Part shown: piece after piece, positions 23,458-35,200 of the stretch
Layout of the letters: every line of letters starts with the position of its first letter
How positions within the stretch are numbered: position 1 is the first letter of the stretch
Assembly: GCA_013398955.1 (NCBI GenBank)
Contig: VWPU01003031.1
Span: forward strand, 1 to 64,000
DNA: 64,000 bases
Direction of reading: 5' to 3'
Source of the DNA: Callaeas wilsoni
Lineage: Eukaryota > Chordata > Aves > Passeriformes > Callaeidae
Program-made: the position numbers and the translations under genes
Notes under the pieces: generated by a model
What the model was told of the DNA's origin: nothing
Database searches by the model: none
Seen by the model: the letters and a program-made list of their open reading frames with translations, nothing else

Positions 23458-25319
23458 TCCATTCTAAACCAGCAAGGATAGAGACTCCAGATTTTTTTAC
23501 CTCAATAATTTCCACTACTCCAAACCTCTCTTAAGTACTTGATAGTCTACCTGGAGTCAAACAAGCTTGTTTTGTAGGCAAAACAATGAGGAAAAGTTCA
23601 TACCAATAAAATTAAATATTCTGTCCAATACTGTCATCAAGGATAGTGCGACAAGTGTTCTAACTTTCCATTTTCAGCCTGCCAACCTGCAAACACTCAG
23701 TAAGTGTCATCAGGCTACAATTTAATAACAAATGTATGTTTTTCTGGCGTGGAGCTCACTGGGGATCCAACAGGGTGAGAGTGACTGAAATGTGTCTGAA
23801 CAATATGTCTACAAGCAGTACCCAGAGCTGAGCACCAGATGCCTCTGTCAGCTTTAGAAACCCCTGCATCATTCCCATGTTAACCTTACTACCCTATGGA
23901 ATAACTACTTAGTGTACTAAATCTGCTAAGCAAGGACTTTGCAATTCCAATCCAATAGAAATGAATAAATATCTGACTGCTAAATGAATAGTCTCTCATA
24001 CATTAAGCCAGTAAGCCAAAAAAAGTCATTATAATGTATGCATTTAAATTATAATATACAAATATACAAAAGGGAAGATAGACATCCATTGAGACCAGAG
24101 AATTGATTACATGGTTAACAAGTGGAATATTTATAGGTCATTATTCATATTAATACTAATAGTTCTTTTGTGCTGCTTTCCTCCATTCTATTGTAAGACA
24201 CAATGAAGTCAGCGGCTTCATTTCCTTTCAATAACCCACCCTCTACCTCAAATTTACCCTTGCATCCACCATTCTGCTTTCTCCTGGATAACCTTGCCTA
24301 ATATAGTTTCAATTTAAAAAGTAAGTGTTAAGCTGGGAAATGGATAAAAGAGGAAACCACTACATATAAGCATGAAAGTTCACTGTGCATTATTAACAGT
24401 CATAATAGTATTTTGCATTTAATTCCCTTCCTGTAAGGGGATTAAAACATTTCTAATTATTAATCAGTATTAAACAGTTTATAATTACCTCTGCAAGAAG
24501 GTAATTATTAATACACGCATTTTGCAGATAATCTAAACCACAAAATAACTGTGCAACTTTGCCAAAATGGCACAAAAAAAGGAGCCAAGAAGCAAAAGAA
24601 GAAGAAGAAGAAACATTATATGTCCTGTCCCTTGTTCTTGTTCTAACTTGTGTAGTAACACACCATTCTGGGGAAGAGAGATTCTGCCTACAGAGTGTCA
24701 GAAACTAAAATGGAGGAAACTGTTATGAAAGTCATGTCAGTTTAACTATGTAAATATGATCTCACATAGTGCAGAAAAAAAGAAGAAAAAAAAAACCCCA
24801 AAAATCCCGAAACCACCTCACACACATTTATAGGCATTTCTGCTAAGAGTAGCTGTTATGTTTATTGGAAAAAAAAAAATTAAACTCACCGTTTTTTTCA
24901 AGCTATGGAGTTGTAAGTCCCATAGTTCAATATAGGAGGAGTTTTTACATGTTTTATTTAACGTAACATAGTATATATCCTAATGATGTACAGACCAGCA
25001 CCTAACTATAGATTGCGCTACTGAAGCTTCCTCTTGCTAAATATTAGTTTAAATGTTTTGATTCCAACACTTGCTGTATACATATTGGTGCAAAAATCAT
25101 ATTTTCTACTGATGCACATGCGTCTCAGGACTAAATTTAGCTCGTGTGTGTTTTTGTCCATTTGGTGTCTCGTAGATGAGGGAACTAAGGGCAACTCCAG
25201 TTCATTACCTTAATACCACCATCATTCTTTTGATTCCTGAGAAGACATCAGGAAATGGGAAAAAAAAAAATAGAATGAAAATGAAAAGAGCAAGACACTG
25301 GTCTCATAAGACAATGAAA
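23458..25319. other. AT-rich non-coding DNA
   Basis: No gene seen. A block at 24395-24545 is rich in TAAT cores and holds a perfect inverted pair (TAATTACC/GGTAATTA). A short GAA repeat is at 24597-24612, and A-rich patches lie around 24774-24800 and 24869-24880. Confidence 0.5.
24482..24507. promoter_or_regulatory. inverted pair of homeodomain-type sites
   Basis: TAATTACC at 24482-24489 is the exact reverse complement of GGTAATTA at 24500-24507, with 10 bp between. TAATTA is a core bound by many homeodomain proteins. The surrounding 150 bp are also rich in TAAT. The regulatory role is inferred. Confidence 0.3.
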
Positions 25320-25498
25320 GAACAAAAAAAAGAACAGAAAAGAAGAAAGAGAAGAAAAAAGAAAAAGAAGAAAAGAAAAAAAGAAGAAAAGAAAAAAAGA
25401 AGAAAAGAAAAAAAGAAGAAAAGAAAAAAAGAAGAAAAGAAAAAAAGAAGAAAAGAAAAAAAGAAAAAAGAAAAAGAGAGAAAGAAAAAGGAAAAAAA
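25320..25498. repeat. polypurine microsatellite with 16-bp unit
   Basis: An almost unbroken A/G tract. In its central part the 16-bp unit GAAGAAAAGAAAAAAA repeats regularly, with starts at 25367, 25383, 25399, 25415, 25431 and 25447. The 136-codon frame across it codes only for K, R and E runs and is not a gene. Long purine tracts of this kind can form triplex DNA. Confidence 0.95.
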
Positions 25499-25730
25499 TT
25501 GCAGTATTAGAGGAAAGAGAAATTTTATTAATAAATTGGATATTTATCTAAAGGAATTCTACAATTTTCTCCAGATTCACCTCTAGTTTTCCAGTGAGTA
25601 AGTCCATTTTCTGACCTTGTTTCTTCCTGTGTAATGTGGGAAATGACATGACACTCCTTCACCTGAATGTTATGACCCTTAAGTCCTAAATTTTGAAAGA
25701 CAATTGTAGATTAGTTGAAACAAAAGAACA

Positions 25731-26122
25731 GCTCTTATGAGGAGGGGCTGAGGGAGTTGAGACTTTTTAGCCTGGAGAAAGGGAGGTTCACAGGGGACCT
25801 TCCAACTTTTTACCACTCCCCAAAAGGAGGGTGCAGCAAGGTAAGGATTGGTCTTTTTTCACAGGTAACAAAAGATAGAATGAGAAGAAATGGCCCTAAG
25901 TTGCAGCAGGGGAGGTTTATGTTGGATATTCAGTCAAAGTTCTTCACTGAAAGGGTGGTCAGGCATTGGAATAGGCTGACCAGGAAAGCAATGGAATTGC
26001 CATCCCTGAAGGTGAATATTGGCACCTGGGTACATGGTTTAGTGTTGGATTTGGCAGTGCTGGGTTACTGGTTGGACTTAATGATCCTAATGCTTTTTAA
26101 CCTAAACAAACCTATGATTCTA
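25731..26122 (+). mobile_element. CR1 LINE, 3' untranslated part, sense
   Basis: The copy runs from a CTTATGAGGAGGGGCTGAGG stretch through GCCTGGAGAAAGGGAGG, the AACAAAAGATAGAATGAG region, TTGCAGCAGGGGAGGTTTA, GAAAGGGTGGTCAGGCATTGG and GGTTGGACTTAATGATCCTAATG to a CCTATGATTCTAC end. This is the collinear 3' section of an avian CR1 copy. It is 5' truncated and only moderately diverged. A 149-codon open frame crosses it by chance; this part of CR1 lies downstream of the reverse transcriptase and is largely untranslated. Confidence 0.93.
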
Positions 26123-28400
26123 CAAAGCTTGCTTAAATATACACATTATCCCAACTCTAAGTAACCACCCCATCAGTGCATGATGGTTTGAGACTCACAA
26201 ATCACTCTGCAATTATTTATTCTTTTTATTATTGAGTCTGAGTGCCCTGTAAGTAAAATCACAGTGCCTACAAAGCTGAAATGGGGAAAGACAGAATCAT
26301 AAATATCCAGGAAAGAGCAAAAGGACATTTTGTGGCATTCCTGGTGTGCAAGGTTAATGCTATCTTCAAGAAGTTAAAGGAAGTAATATAATTTTTTTTA
26401 GTGGAGTCTCTCATATCTCATTAGCAATATCTTATCCGATTAGCACATTAGCAACATTCCTTTGTATTACATTAGCATTCATATCATATCAGAATATATT
26501 GTTGCTAATACTATGTTACAGTCGTATCATATTAGTGACTTTCATATCAGATTACTGAGAGAGGATATTAATAAGACATTCCGATTCAATTAGTAAGGTA
26601 AGAGAATTCCCTTCTTTCCAAGTCACTTCCAGCTTTGCTCCTAAGTATAAGCTGATGATATGCATCAGTGGAGTAATCCTTTTACCATCTCAAAAAACTT
26701 CGCCCTTCAGAAACCATGTCTGTAGAAAGAAAGAATTGGAAATTGAGTCCTGTGTTCCTATCTTGCTAAACTCTGTGATCTTTCCAATTCCAGGGATGCT
26801 GAAGGGAAGAGAAAGCTCTCTCATTAGGTACAGCCCTATTGCCTTAGCTGACAGATAGTGCTGTTTCCTGGGGTGTGTGTTGTGAAGCAGAAACCAGCAC
26901 ATTGCAGGACCAGGCGTTCAGGTGGTGTGTTACAACGAGGATAGAAATACAGATTTATTTATTTTAGATTTCCTTCTCACTTGAAAAATCCTATTTAGTA
27001 AACTTTTGCAGAAGAATATGATGAATTACATTAATCTAAATTTTGAGAATTTGAAAATAGTTAGCCCTTACAAGTACTGATAGGCTCTCAGCATTAGTGT
27101 GCAATGCACAGCAATTTAGACCGAAACCTGCTCAGAAATGCAGTTTGAAGAGGAGGAACGTGCTTTGGTAAAAGGCATATACCTAGGACTCAAGTAGATG
27201 AATGGAATCCAAGATGTAAGATTGCTAACTTTGTTATTACCTTCAGTTTATCTGTGTTCACCACAGGCATTAATTTAGTGTAAGTGAAGTGGGACTTTGG
27301 AAACTGCTTCTTCTCCATCCTTCCCCATTAGTTGGCCGTTACAGTAAGTGATTCCAGCATTATGATACCAGAATAGTTATGTGCCTGCACAGAGCTCTTC
27401 CCCTTTAACCATGACAGTTGCCACTCTGTGAGCTTCTGGTCTGCCCTACCTATAAAGCACGGTTGCAGAGGCCGGCTCTCCCCCAGAGGATGCACTGCGA
27501 TTTCCACAGACCGAGGTTAGTGTGATGTACTGAAGCAAAAGTATTCCCTGGGTATCTGTTCAACTCCAGGGACATACCTATTCTTCTTGCTAGCTGGAAG
27601 TCATGGTCGTGTGCTGCATTTTCCCACCTTTGAAGGCCTTCCATCAAGAGCCAAGCCCATGAGCATCAGCTATGATGTGTCTGGCAGTCACTAAGAAGAT
27701 ACTTTAAACCAACTATATCTTTTATGTCATCTATGAATCAGATGATGACTTACAGCATCACCTTGTCTCAAAGCCGCAGTGAAATGAATGAATGAAATTT
27801 AAGCTACCTTTCTTTCATGCAAACATACATGTCCATGCTGATTGTTAACTCTGTGAAGTGAAATACACAGACAGTGTACACTAAAGAATTGAGTAGAATC
27901 TCTGCTTAAGTCTTCCCAAATTTAAAGTTGTATTCCTTAAATGACGTTTAGACCTTTTCCTGATGCGATATGGCATCACCACTGCTCCAGCAATAAGCTC
28001 TTGACAAAGACATTGTAAGTCATGAATGGACATTATCTGAGTTTTATCTCTCATAAGCTGGATTCTCTGCATAATGCAGTTAGGAGCAGAACATTCACTG
28101 GATTTGATGATACAAAGATAATAAATTTGGACTCTAGTTTTTATTAATATTGGTGGTATTATATATTGCTTAAGTTAGACATGGAAATTTCAACTTAAAG
28201 TTGTTAATAATAATACTGTTAATAATACTGCTGTTATAATTATTTGTTCTATGATTTCTTCATCCAACTTCATTATGTCTGTGATTCTTCAGATTGTCTG
28301 TGTAGTTCACTGGACAACTGGCCAACTTCTTCTAAAACAGATGTCTTTCAGGTCCATCTTCTTTCAGCTGAGATCTTTAACCTTAGCTTAGCAGACATCT
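26123..28400. other. AT-rich non-coding DNA
   Basis: No supported gene. It includes the ATTAGCA cluster described separately. A TATAAAG string at 27451 is followed by a slightly GC-richer stretch, but no initiator, open exon or donor confirms a promoter. A short GAAT repeat lies at 27784-27796. Confidence 0.5.
26409..26560. repeat. ATTAGCA-rich degenerate repeat
   Basis: ATTAGCA occurs four times in direct orientation within 58 bp (26420, 26439, 26447, 26471) and once inverted (TGCTAAT at 26503). ATATCATATCAGA-type strings are interspersed. It could be a decayed short-unit satellite or a homotypic cluster of TAAT-core binding sites; the sequence alone does not decide. Confidence 0.6.
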
Positions 28401-28681
28401 CTTTTTTGCTTTTCTTTCTTTTTCTTTCTTTCTCTTTCTTTCTTTCTCTCTCTCTTTCTTTCTTTCTCTCTCTCTTTCTTTCTTTCTCTCTCTCTTTCTT
28501 TCTTTCTCTCTCTCTTTCTTTCTTTCTCTCTCTCTTTCTTTCTTTCTCTCTCTCTTTCTTTCTTTCTCTCTCTCTTTCTTTCTTTCTCTCTCTCTTTTTC
28601 TTTCTTTCTTTCTTTCCTTCTTTCCTTCTTTCCTTCTCTTTCTCTCCCTCTTCCCTTCCCTCCCTTCCCCTCCCCTCCCCT
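28401..28681. repeat. polypyrimidine microsatellite with 20-bp higher-order unit
   Basis: A C/T tract of about 280 bp. From 28441 to 28580 the 20-bp unit TCTTTCTCTCTCTCTTTCTT repeats seven times without change. The 3' flank grades into CTTT, then CCTTCTT, then CCCTCCCC units. The 141- and 149-codon frames on the two strands (K/R/E or S/F/L only) are artefacts of the repeat. Confidence 0.97.
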
Positions 28682-31600
28682 AATACCTACTGAATTATTT
28701 TTTGTTCTGTGCTCAGCTTTTACAGAAATAGTGAGCCACAATTTAAAATGTCCAGTTACCCATTGCTTGAGTCGACTCCTTAGAGTATTATTAGTGAAGC
28801 TGAATTCTCTCAACTTGAAAAATACTCATAATTATTTTTTTTCTCAATTAAATGCACATTCAATTACTAAATAAATGGCACAAATATCTCAAAAAATTTA
28901 AAAAAAGGAAGACAATTGTTTAATTTGCCTTTACTTTTCTGATTGGCAGCCTCTTGCCTACAGGTAGTGCACTGCAATATTCTGCATTTTCTTCACCATT
29001 AAGGTAGGGTAAAGAGACACTTAGGTCAGGTCATGGAGCTCAGTTTAAGCATCTATATCTGTCAGCACATGTCTTCCAAAAGATGAAATGAAAAAAAAAA
29101 ATTATATTTCATCCATTTTCCTTTGGGTGGACATTATTAATGAGAAATAAATATCTTCTTTTTTTTTTTTTTTTTAAATCAGAAATAGCATTGTTATCCA
29201 TCAAGTACAGCATACCTGCAAAATATCGTAAATTGCAAAAATTGAAAATCATCTGTATCCTCAAAGCTTTAACCTAAAAATATTGCAAAAGTGCTATGCA
29301 TTTACTGAGCACTTAAAAAATTAATGTGAGCTCTGACTACTTACATAATTATGTAGTGATGAACAGGAAAATAACATGCTAGTCCAGTAAATGAACTCTA
29401 TACAATATATTTTCAGTTTTGGAAGTGTTAATGTAAGCAAAAGCAGAACTCATGACTGTCACAGAAGATCACAAAATAATCAGAGAGATTGCTCTTTATT
29501 TGAATGAATATTCATGAAAAAAATCCATTATTTGCATATCCGTAGTAATTATATTCTTCTAAGGTTAAATTTCCCCCAAAAGACTTATTGGAGGGTGGAG
29601 GATAATTTCCTTGTAGTATAAAATGTTATAGACTTAGGTTAGATAACTGCCCTAATTTCAGCTATCCATTGGTGGCTATAATCCCGTGGAGAAGTTGGTA
29701 ATGAGTAAATTTGTTAATTCCTTCTACAAAACAGACTCCATTTGCATTAAGAACTGATGTCTGGAATCCTTTAGCACTGCAAGTATTATATCAATGCCAT
29801 TATTAGCTACTAAGAGATGTAACCAACCAAGTAAGCTGGAAGTAATGTTTAGAATATGTTTCAAAAGGCAAAAGGAATATATTATTGTCTCCGCCATATG
29901 AGATTTGAAACTTTTGGGAGGCAGGTCTTTAAACAAAAAATAGAAAAAGAATAACTGAGGAAAAGTTTCCCCAACCAACTGTTATTATTTTAATTTAGGG
30001 GAAAAAAAAAAAAAAAACAAAAAATTAAAAGATCTACACTTTGGTTTAAATTTCCCTGAGAAAACAATTAGTCTTTTGTTTTTTTTCATTTCACTTTTAA
30101 GTGAAGCTCATGTTTAATGGCAGATGCTGTTTTGAATGTGAGGAGACAAAAAAAAAAAAAGAATTGTGAAAATTCATCCTCAATAAAATAAAATTAAAAA
30201 TTCATTACTTGCTTGTTTGATGTAACTTCATTATAACCTTTACTTAGATGTCCACAAAGCTGTTTGCAATACAAATATTATGTAAAAATTCAATGGCTAT
30301 TTTGAGTATTTTTGCATAAAAATGAACATGTCTGCCTGAAATATGTATGTTGTATATACAAGACATCATTATTTTCACTTTATGTCAACAGTAAAACTAT
30401 GAAAATACTTTGAAAAAGGAAGAGACCAGAAAGAAATCTGTTAGTGTCATAATTTCTTGCTACAATTTGCAATAACCCATTATGCTCCACAGGAATTGCC
30501 AATAAAACTTGTATTTAAGGTCACTATATTTTCTTTTGAAATCATTCTGTTAAATACCATCGTCACATATTCTGAAGTTTTGGAGTGCACTGTACAGACT
30601 ATTGGCAGACTTACCTTGCCCTGGAAGGTGTGAAATCAGCATTTGGCACATGTTTGTTCTGAGGTCACCTCTGCCTTGCTTTTGCAAATTATCTGACCTC
30701 TGTATTACTTTATTACCTTGCTCTGTTCTGTCCTAGTGGATTCTCAGCTCTGTACAGCTTTTGTGATCTTTGACAAGGAAAAATTTTGCTCCTGGTGTAT
30801 TAGGAACTGGGGTTTGCCTATATTATTTTGTCTATGTTGTTTCTAAAGTCCAGACCAAGGAATTATCACCGAAGGGAAGAGTCAGTTTAGTGAGGTTTGG
30901 AGGCACTACATGTGCAGCAGGGACAACCAATGAGCAAAAGGAGTGAGGAAAAGCAGCACTGGTAAAGGGGGTGCAAGAAAGTCTAAAACATTTCTTGAGA
31001 ATTTTTCAACTTGACATTTTAATATCATGTTTCACTACAATATCATGAATTCTCATCTTCCTGCTTTTAGAGGTAGCCTTTCTTTTGTCAGTAAAATCCT
31101 TGATGCTTTAGCTTTTTGAGTTCTGGAACAAAGAAGTTTTGAATTAATTACATTAAGCCTGATGACAATTTTCCAAAGAACTGCAGTAACTAATGAGTTT
31201 TTAGGTGAGAAACTTAATTTTACTTATTTATTTTTTCATAAGTACAAAGTTCTATTATTAATATTATTATTTACTTTGTCTGTTGATTTTGAAGTAGCTT
31301 TTCTGTGGTGTTGAAATTATTCAAGATAAAAGAATTCTAAAACATCTAAGTTATATAAATATATATGGAGGGACACAAGCTCTTTGTATGCACAATAACG
31401 TGGCAATAAAAACAATCTGTAAGCTTCTTCCAAAAGTGATCTCTTATAACCACCCACTGTTTAGTCATTTTTTTAATAATGTGAAGGATGTTTCAAAGAT
31501 GAAATATCAAAGAGATCTGCTTGAATTGACCCTGCAGATCACAAAATAAAAGTAGAAGTATTTGGATAATAAAGTGTCCATTCAATATCTCTAACCACTG

Positions 31601-31828
31601 ATACCCTGAAGAAGTGGATCCTATAAGAATGATGATAGCAAGATCCTATACTATGATGCATTGATGAACTGCCCAGACTAGGACAGTTTTGTTCAATGTA
31701 GACTAAAGATCTACACCTAAGTGGTTCCTGTATCGGTCACAAGAAAAACTGTGAATTAATGGCACTTTCTTCACTGTTAAATCCTGAGACAGATCCTTTA
31801 GTCTTAGCTGTAGACCTGGAGATCGTAG
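28682..31828. other. AT-rich non-coding DNA
   Basis: No gene or transposon seen. Homopolymer runs occur at 29158-29175 (T), 30002-30017 (A) and 30148-30160 (A). Open frames are few and short. Confidence 0.6.
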
Positions 31829-32252
31829 CATGAATCATTGAATGGCTTAAGATGGAAAGGTCCTTAAAGACCATCTGGTTTTCATCCCCCTGGACAGGAA
31901 CACCTTCCATCAGACCAAGCTGCTCAAAGCCCTGTCCAGCCCGGCCTTGGACACTTCCAGGGATGGGGCACCCACAGCTTTGCTGGGTAACCTGCACCAG
32001 GGCCTCATCACCCTCACATCAATAATTTCTTCCTAATACCTCATCTAAACCTAACTTATTTTAGTTTAAAACCGTCCATCATTGTCCTTTCACCATCTGC
32101 CTGTATAAAAAGACCCTCTCCCTCCTTTTTATAAATCCCCTTTTGGTCATGGAAGGTTCCCAAAGGGCTCTCCAGAGTCTTCCCTTCTCCAGGGAATCCC
32201 ACCTCCCTCAGCCTCTCTCCATAGGAAAGGGTCCACAACCCTCTGATCTGAG
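31829..32252 (-). mobile_element. CR1 LINE 3' fragment, antisense
   Basis: It opens with TGAATCATTGAATGGC, then runs through CCTTAAAGACCATCTGG, AAGCTGCTCAAAGCCCTGTC, CACTTCCAGGGATGGGGCAC and TTTCTTCCTAATACCTCATC to CTTCCCTTCTCCAGG and a CTCTCTCCATAGGAAAGG end. This is the usual avian CR1 3' section read antisense. It is about 420 bp, 5' truncated, with moderate divergence. The minus-strand frames across it are incidental. Confidence 0.95.
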
Positions 32253-35200
32253 ATGTGGTGTGAGGATCACCTGTGAGTTGTGTCAGACTAGATATGTATT
32301 TTCTGCAGGTTTGTGTAATCACTTTTCCTGGGAAATATAAAAGGGTGATGTGGAATGATACCAAAAACTACCATTTTGATTTGGCCATGTGTTCAACCCA
32401 CCTTACATTCACTTTAAAGAGTGGCCCCAAATATCTTCAGGTTACTGTTGTTAACTCAAGCAGGCTTAACCTGACATGGTATTTTAAGCACCACGGATAG
32501 AAATAGAATTAATTTATTAATATATGACGATAGAATGAGACAGGTCTTTAGATTCCCAAGGTTAAGATTCTGAATTGGGTTGCTACAACTGTAATCAAGA
32601 ATTTTCATTAGGTCTCCTATAATAATTAAAGGAGCTAAAGGCACTGAGTAGAATTTAGACGAAGATATTCTGTTCCAAATGAACTTTGTAAAACCTAGAA
32701 GCCTAAAATGGACTTCCCTCCTCACCCTGATGTAACTCCTGCGGTGTGAGAACATCAGAATTGGATCAGGATAAATCAGATGTTTGTAAGAAACAAACAA
32801 TTTTCTGTGTGGTTATTTCTGACAGCAGGAAACTCAACATGGTTTTACATAGTAAAAGTAATTTTAAAACTTATCAATGGAAGAAAATACATCTTGAACA
32901 TGAAAACGAAAACAAAAACAAAAACAAAAAAACAAAAAGCCAAGCCAAACCTTTTAACCATGCAAACAAAAATCCCCCATAAAACAAAAAACAAACCAAA
33001 ACGTATAGGAAAGCCCTGAAAATCAAAACAACAGAAGACTTTTAAAATGGAGCCGACTTCTTTTATATATCCAGATGCTCTGGAGAGGATGTAATCAGTG
33101 CTATATCTTTTTAGTGAGCAGCTGCTGTGACCTCATACACCTCATGGTACATGGGTTCAGCTTATATACCTCAGAATCAGAAAATACCTACATTTGTTGT
33201 AAGTACTTTGGCCCATGGGAGATACAAACTTTTAGCCAGAGTTTAAAGGTATAAAGCAAACACTGTTTTAAGTTCTACAGTACACAACCATGGCTAAAAT
33301 GTAATTAGTAAAAAATGCTAGGCAAGAGCGTTGTGTGACCAGAACTATTCAATCAGAAAGTGCTGATTGAACATATATAATCACAATCAAAGCCTTTATT
33401 TAAATAGGGGTTACAGTCCTAATAAAACACAAAGGGAAATAGGGGCAGAGGGCTTCTAGACAGGTAATGAAAGAAAAAATTAAACTCATCCAATTACATC
33501 TGGGGAAAAATCCATTACCTATAACAGTGAGAGGACAGCCCCAGGAAAATTCAGATGCAAAACTAATAATGAAGGCGCAGTGTCCTTTCAACAGATTCTA
33601 AATGAGCTCTAATTTTCTTACATCCACCATTCCCAAACTATATAAATTTCAACTAAGCAGAAAAAAAGTGACATGCTAGCACAATTGTTATTCCAAACAG
33701 GCACAGCTGCTTGCTCACCTTAATTAGACCTAATCCCAAAAGGGAACCAATCTTTCCCTATTTTCTTCGATGAGCTCACCTGATTTACCTCAACTTTTCT
33801 TTTCTAATAGGTTTTGCCCTAACCTTTCAGCTATTGTCGTTTCAGAAATTCTAATGGGAACTGAAGAGCTGCAGCTCCCTTGTGCCAAGCCTTTTTATCC
33901 TTTTTTTTTTTTTTTAAAAAAGCAAGTTTTTCCCAAATGTCAAAATCTTACTGAGGTGAAGAGGCATTTTGAGAGGTGATGGGATGGGGGGGAGAAGCTG
34001 AAAATAAAGAGCGGGAAAAAGTTGAACATGGTGTGTCATTTTTAAGAACCTTTTTTTTCTAAGATTCTGGGTCAAATAAAGAGCTTGCCTCCAACAAAAC
34101 CTCTAGGAAAGTGTGGATTGCAGAAAAGGCTGAGGTTAGAAAGATCTGCCCCCTGGGTTCGGTGACAATGCACAATATCTTGGTGTCTGGGTCACTGAGA
34201 GTTATGGGAGGAGAGTTCCAATACCCACAGAGATACGTATAATATAGGGAATCTGCTTATCTTCCACTTTTGTGGACCTCCACAGCAAGTCCAGTAATCA
34301 TATCAGAAGAATATAAGTTCCTCATTAGTGCTTTAGATGAGAAAGAGTGTGCAGAGGAGCAGAGCAAGGTCCTGAAGGTCTTTCATTGTCAGTGTGTTCA
34401 CTCTCCTAGCTTCATCTATTCCCAAGGTTTTCCATCAAAAGTGGGAATAAAGACACACACATTTTTAATGAGAGATGTCAGAGTTTAGACTGTGGGTTCA
34501 TTGATAAAGAATTGCACCACAAAGAGTTTTTAAAACCACAACAAAATTTAGAGAAAAACGTTTCCTTGTAGCACAAATTGGTCATTTATGATTATCATCA
34601 GGGTAGCTTTTGACTCATTGTGTTTTGCTCTTTCAGAGAAAAGATGCATCAGTAAATATAAGTCCACTTTTAAATATAGTAACTTCTCTAGCTATAAAAA
34701 TACACTCTCAAAATGTATTTAAAAAAAATATCTGCACGTTTTAGTACTGATCCCATACCCCATCACTCTCTCATTCCCTTGAATTTAAACTTGAATTTCC
34801 TTTGTCTAGTTTTGGGCATGTGGGGTCAGCTCATTCGGAATTGATGAAGACAGACATGAATTAGAAATTAAAGGACCTAAAAGTATTTCCAGGAGCCAGA
34901 CCTATGTATATACAAAGTCTCACTTTTGCCCAGAGATCATGTCACTGTTCCTGAGTTCCATTAACTCATGGCCATTTGATTTCAGAAGAAATGCTTTGAC
35001 TTAAAACAGTTATTGCAATTGAGAGAGGAGAAAAATAACAGCATCTGAATATCCTCTACTTATCATTTGAATTTATATGAGAGCAAATAAAAATATACCT
35101 AACTGTTCAGTATACTTACTGAAATATATTTTACTTGTTTAATGTACCTCCAAGTTCATTGCAAATAAGAAAATGGTGACATTTTCTTTTAAAAGATTTT

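Noticed and set aside
25176..25586. 136-codon lysine-rich frame
   Set aside because: It reads through the 16-bp polypurine repeat; the peptide is simple sequence.
25715..26164. 149-codon frame in the CR1 copy
   Set aside because: It lies in the part of CR1 downstream of the reverse transcriptase; an incidental open frame.
27451..27500. TATAAAG followed by GC-richer DNA as a core promoter
   Set aside because: No initiator, first exon or donor could be found; TATAAA strings are frequent in AT-rich DNA.
28244..28813. S/F/L-rich and K/R/E-rich frames on the two strands
   Set aside because: They are translations of the 20-bp pyrimidine microsatellite.
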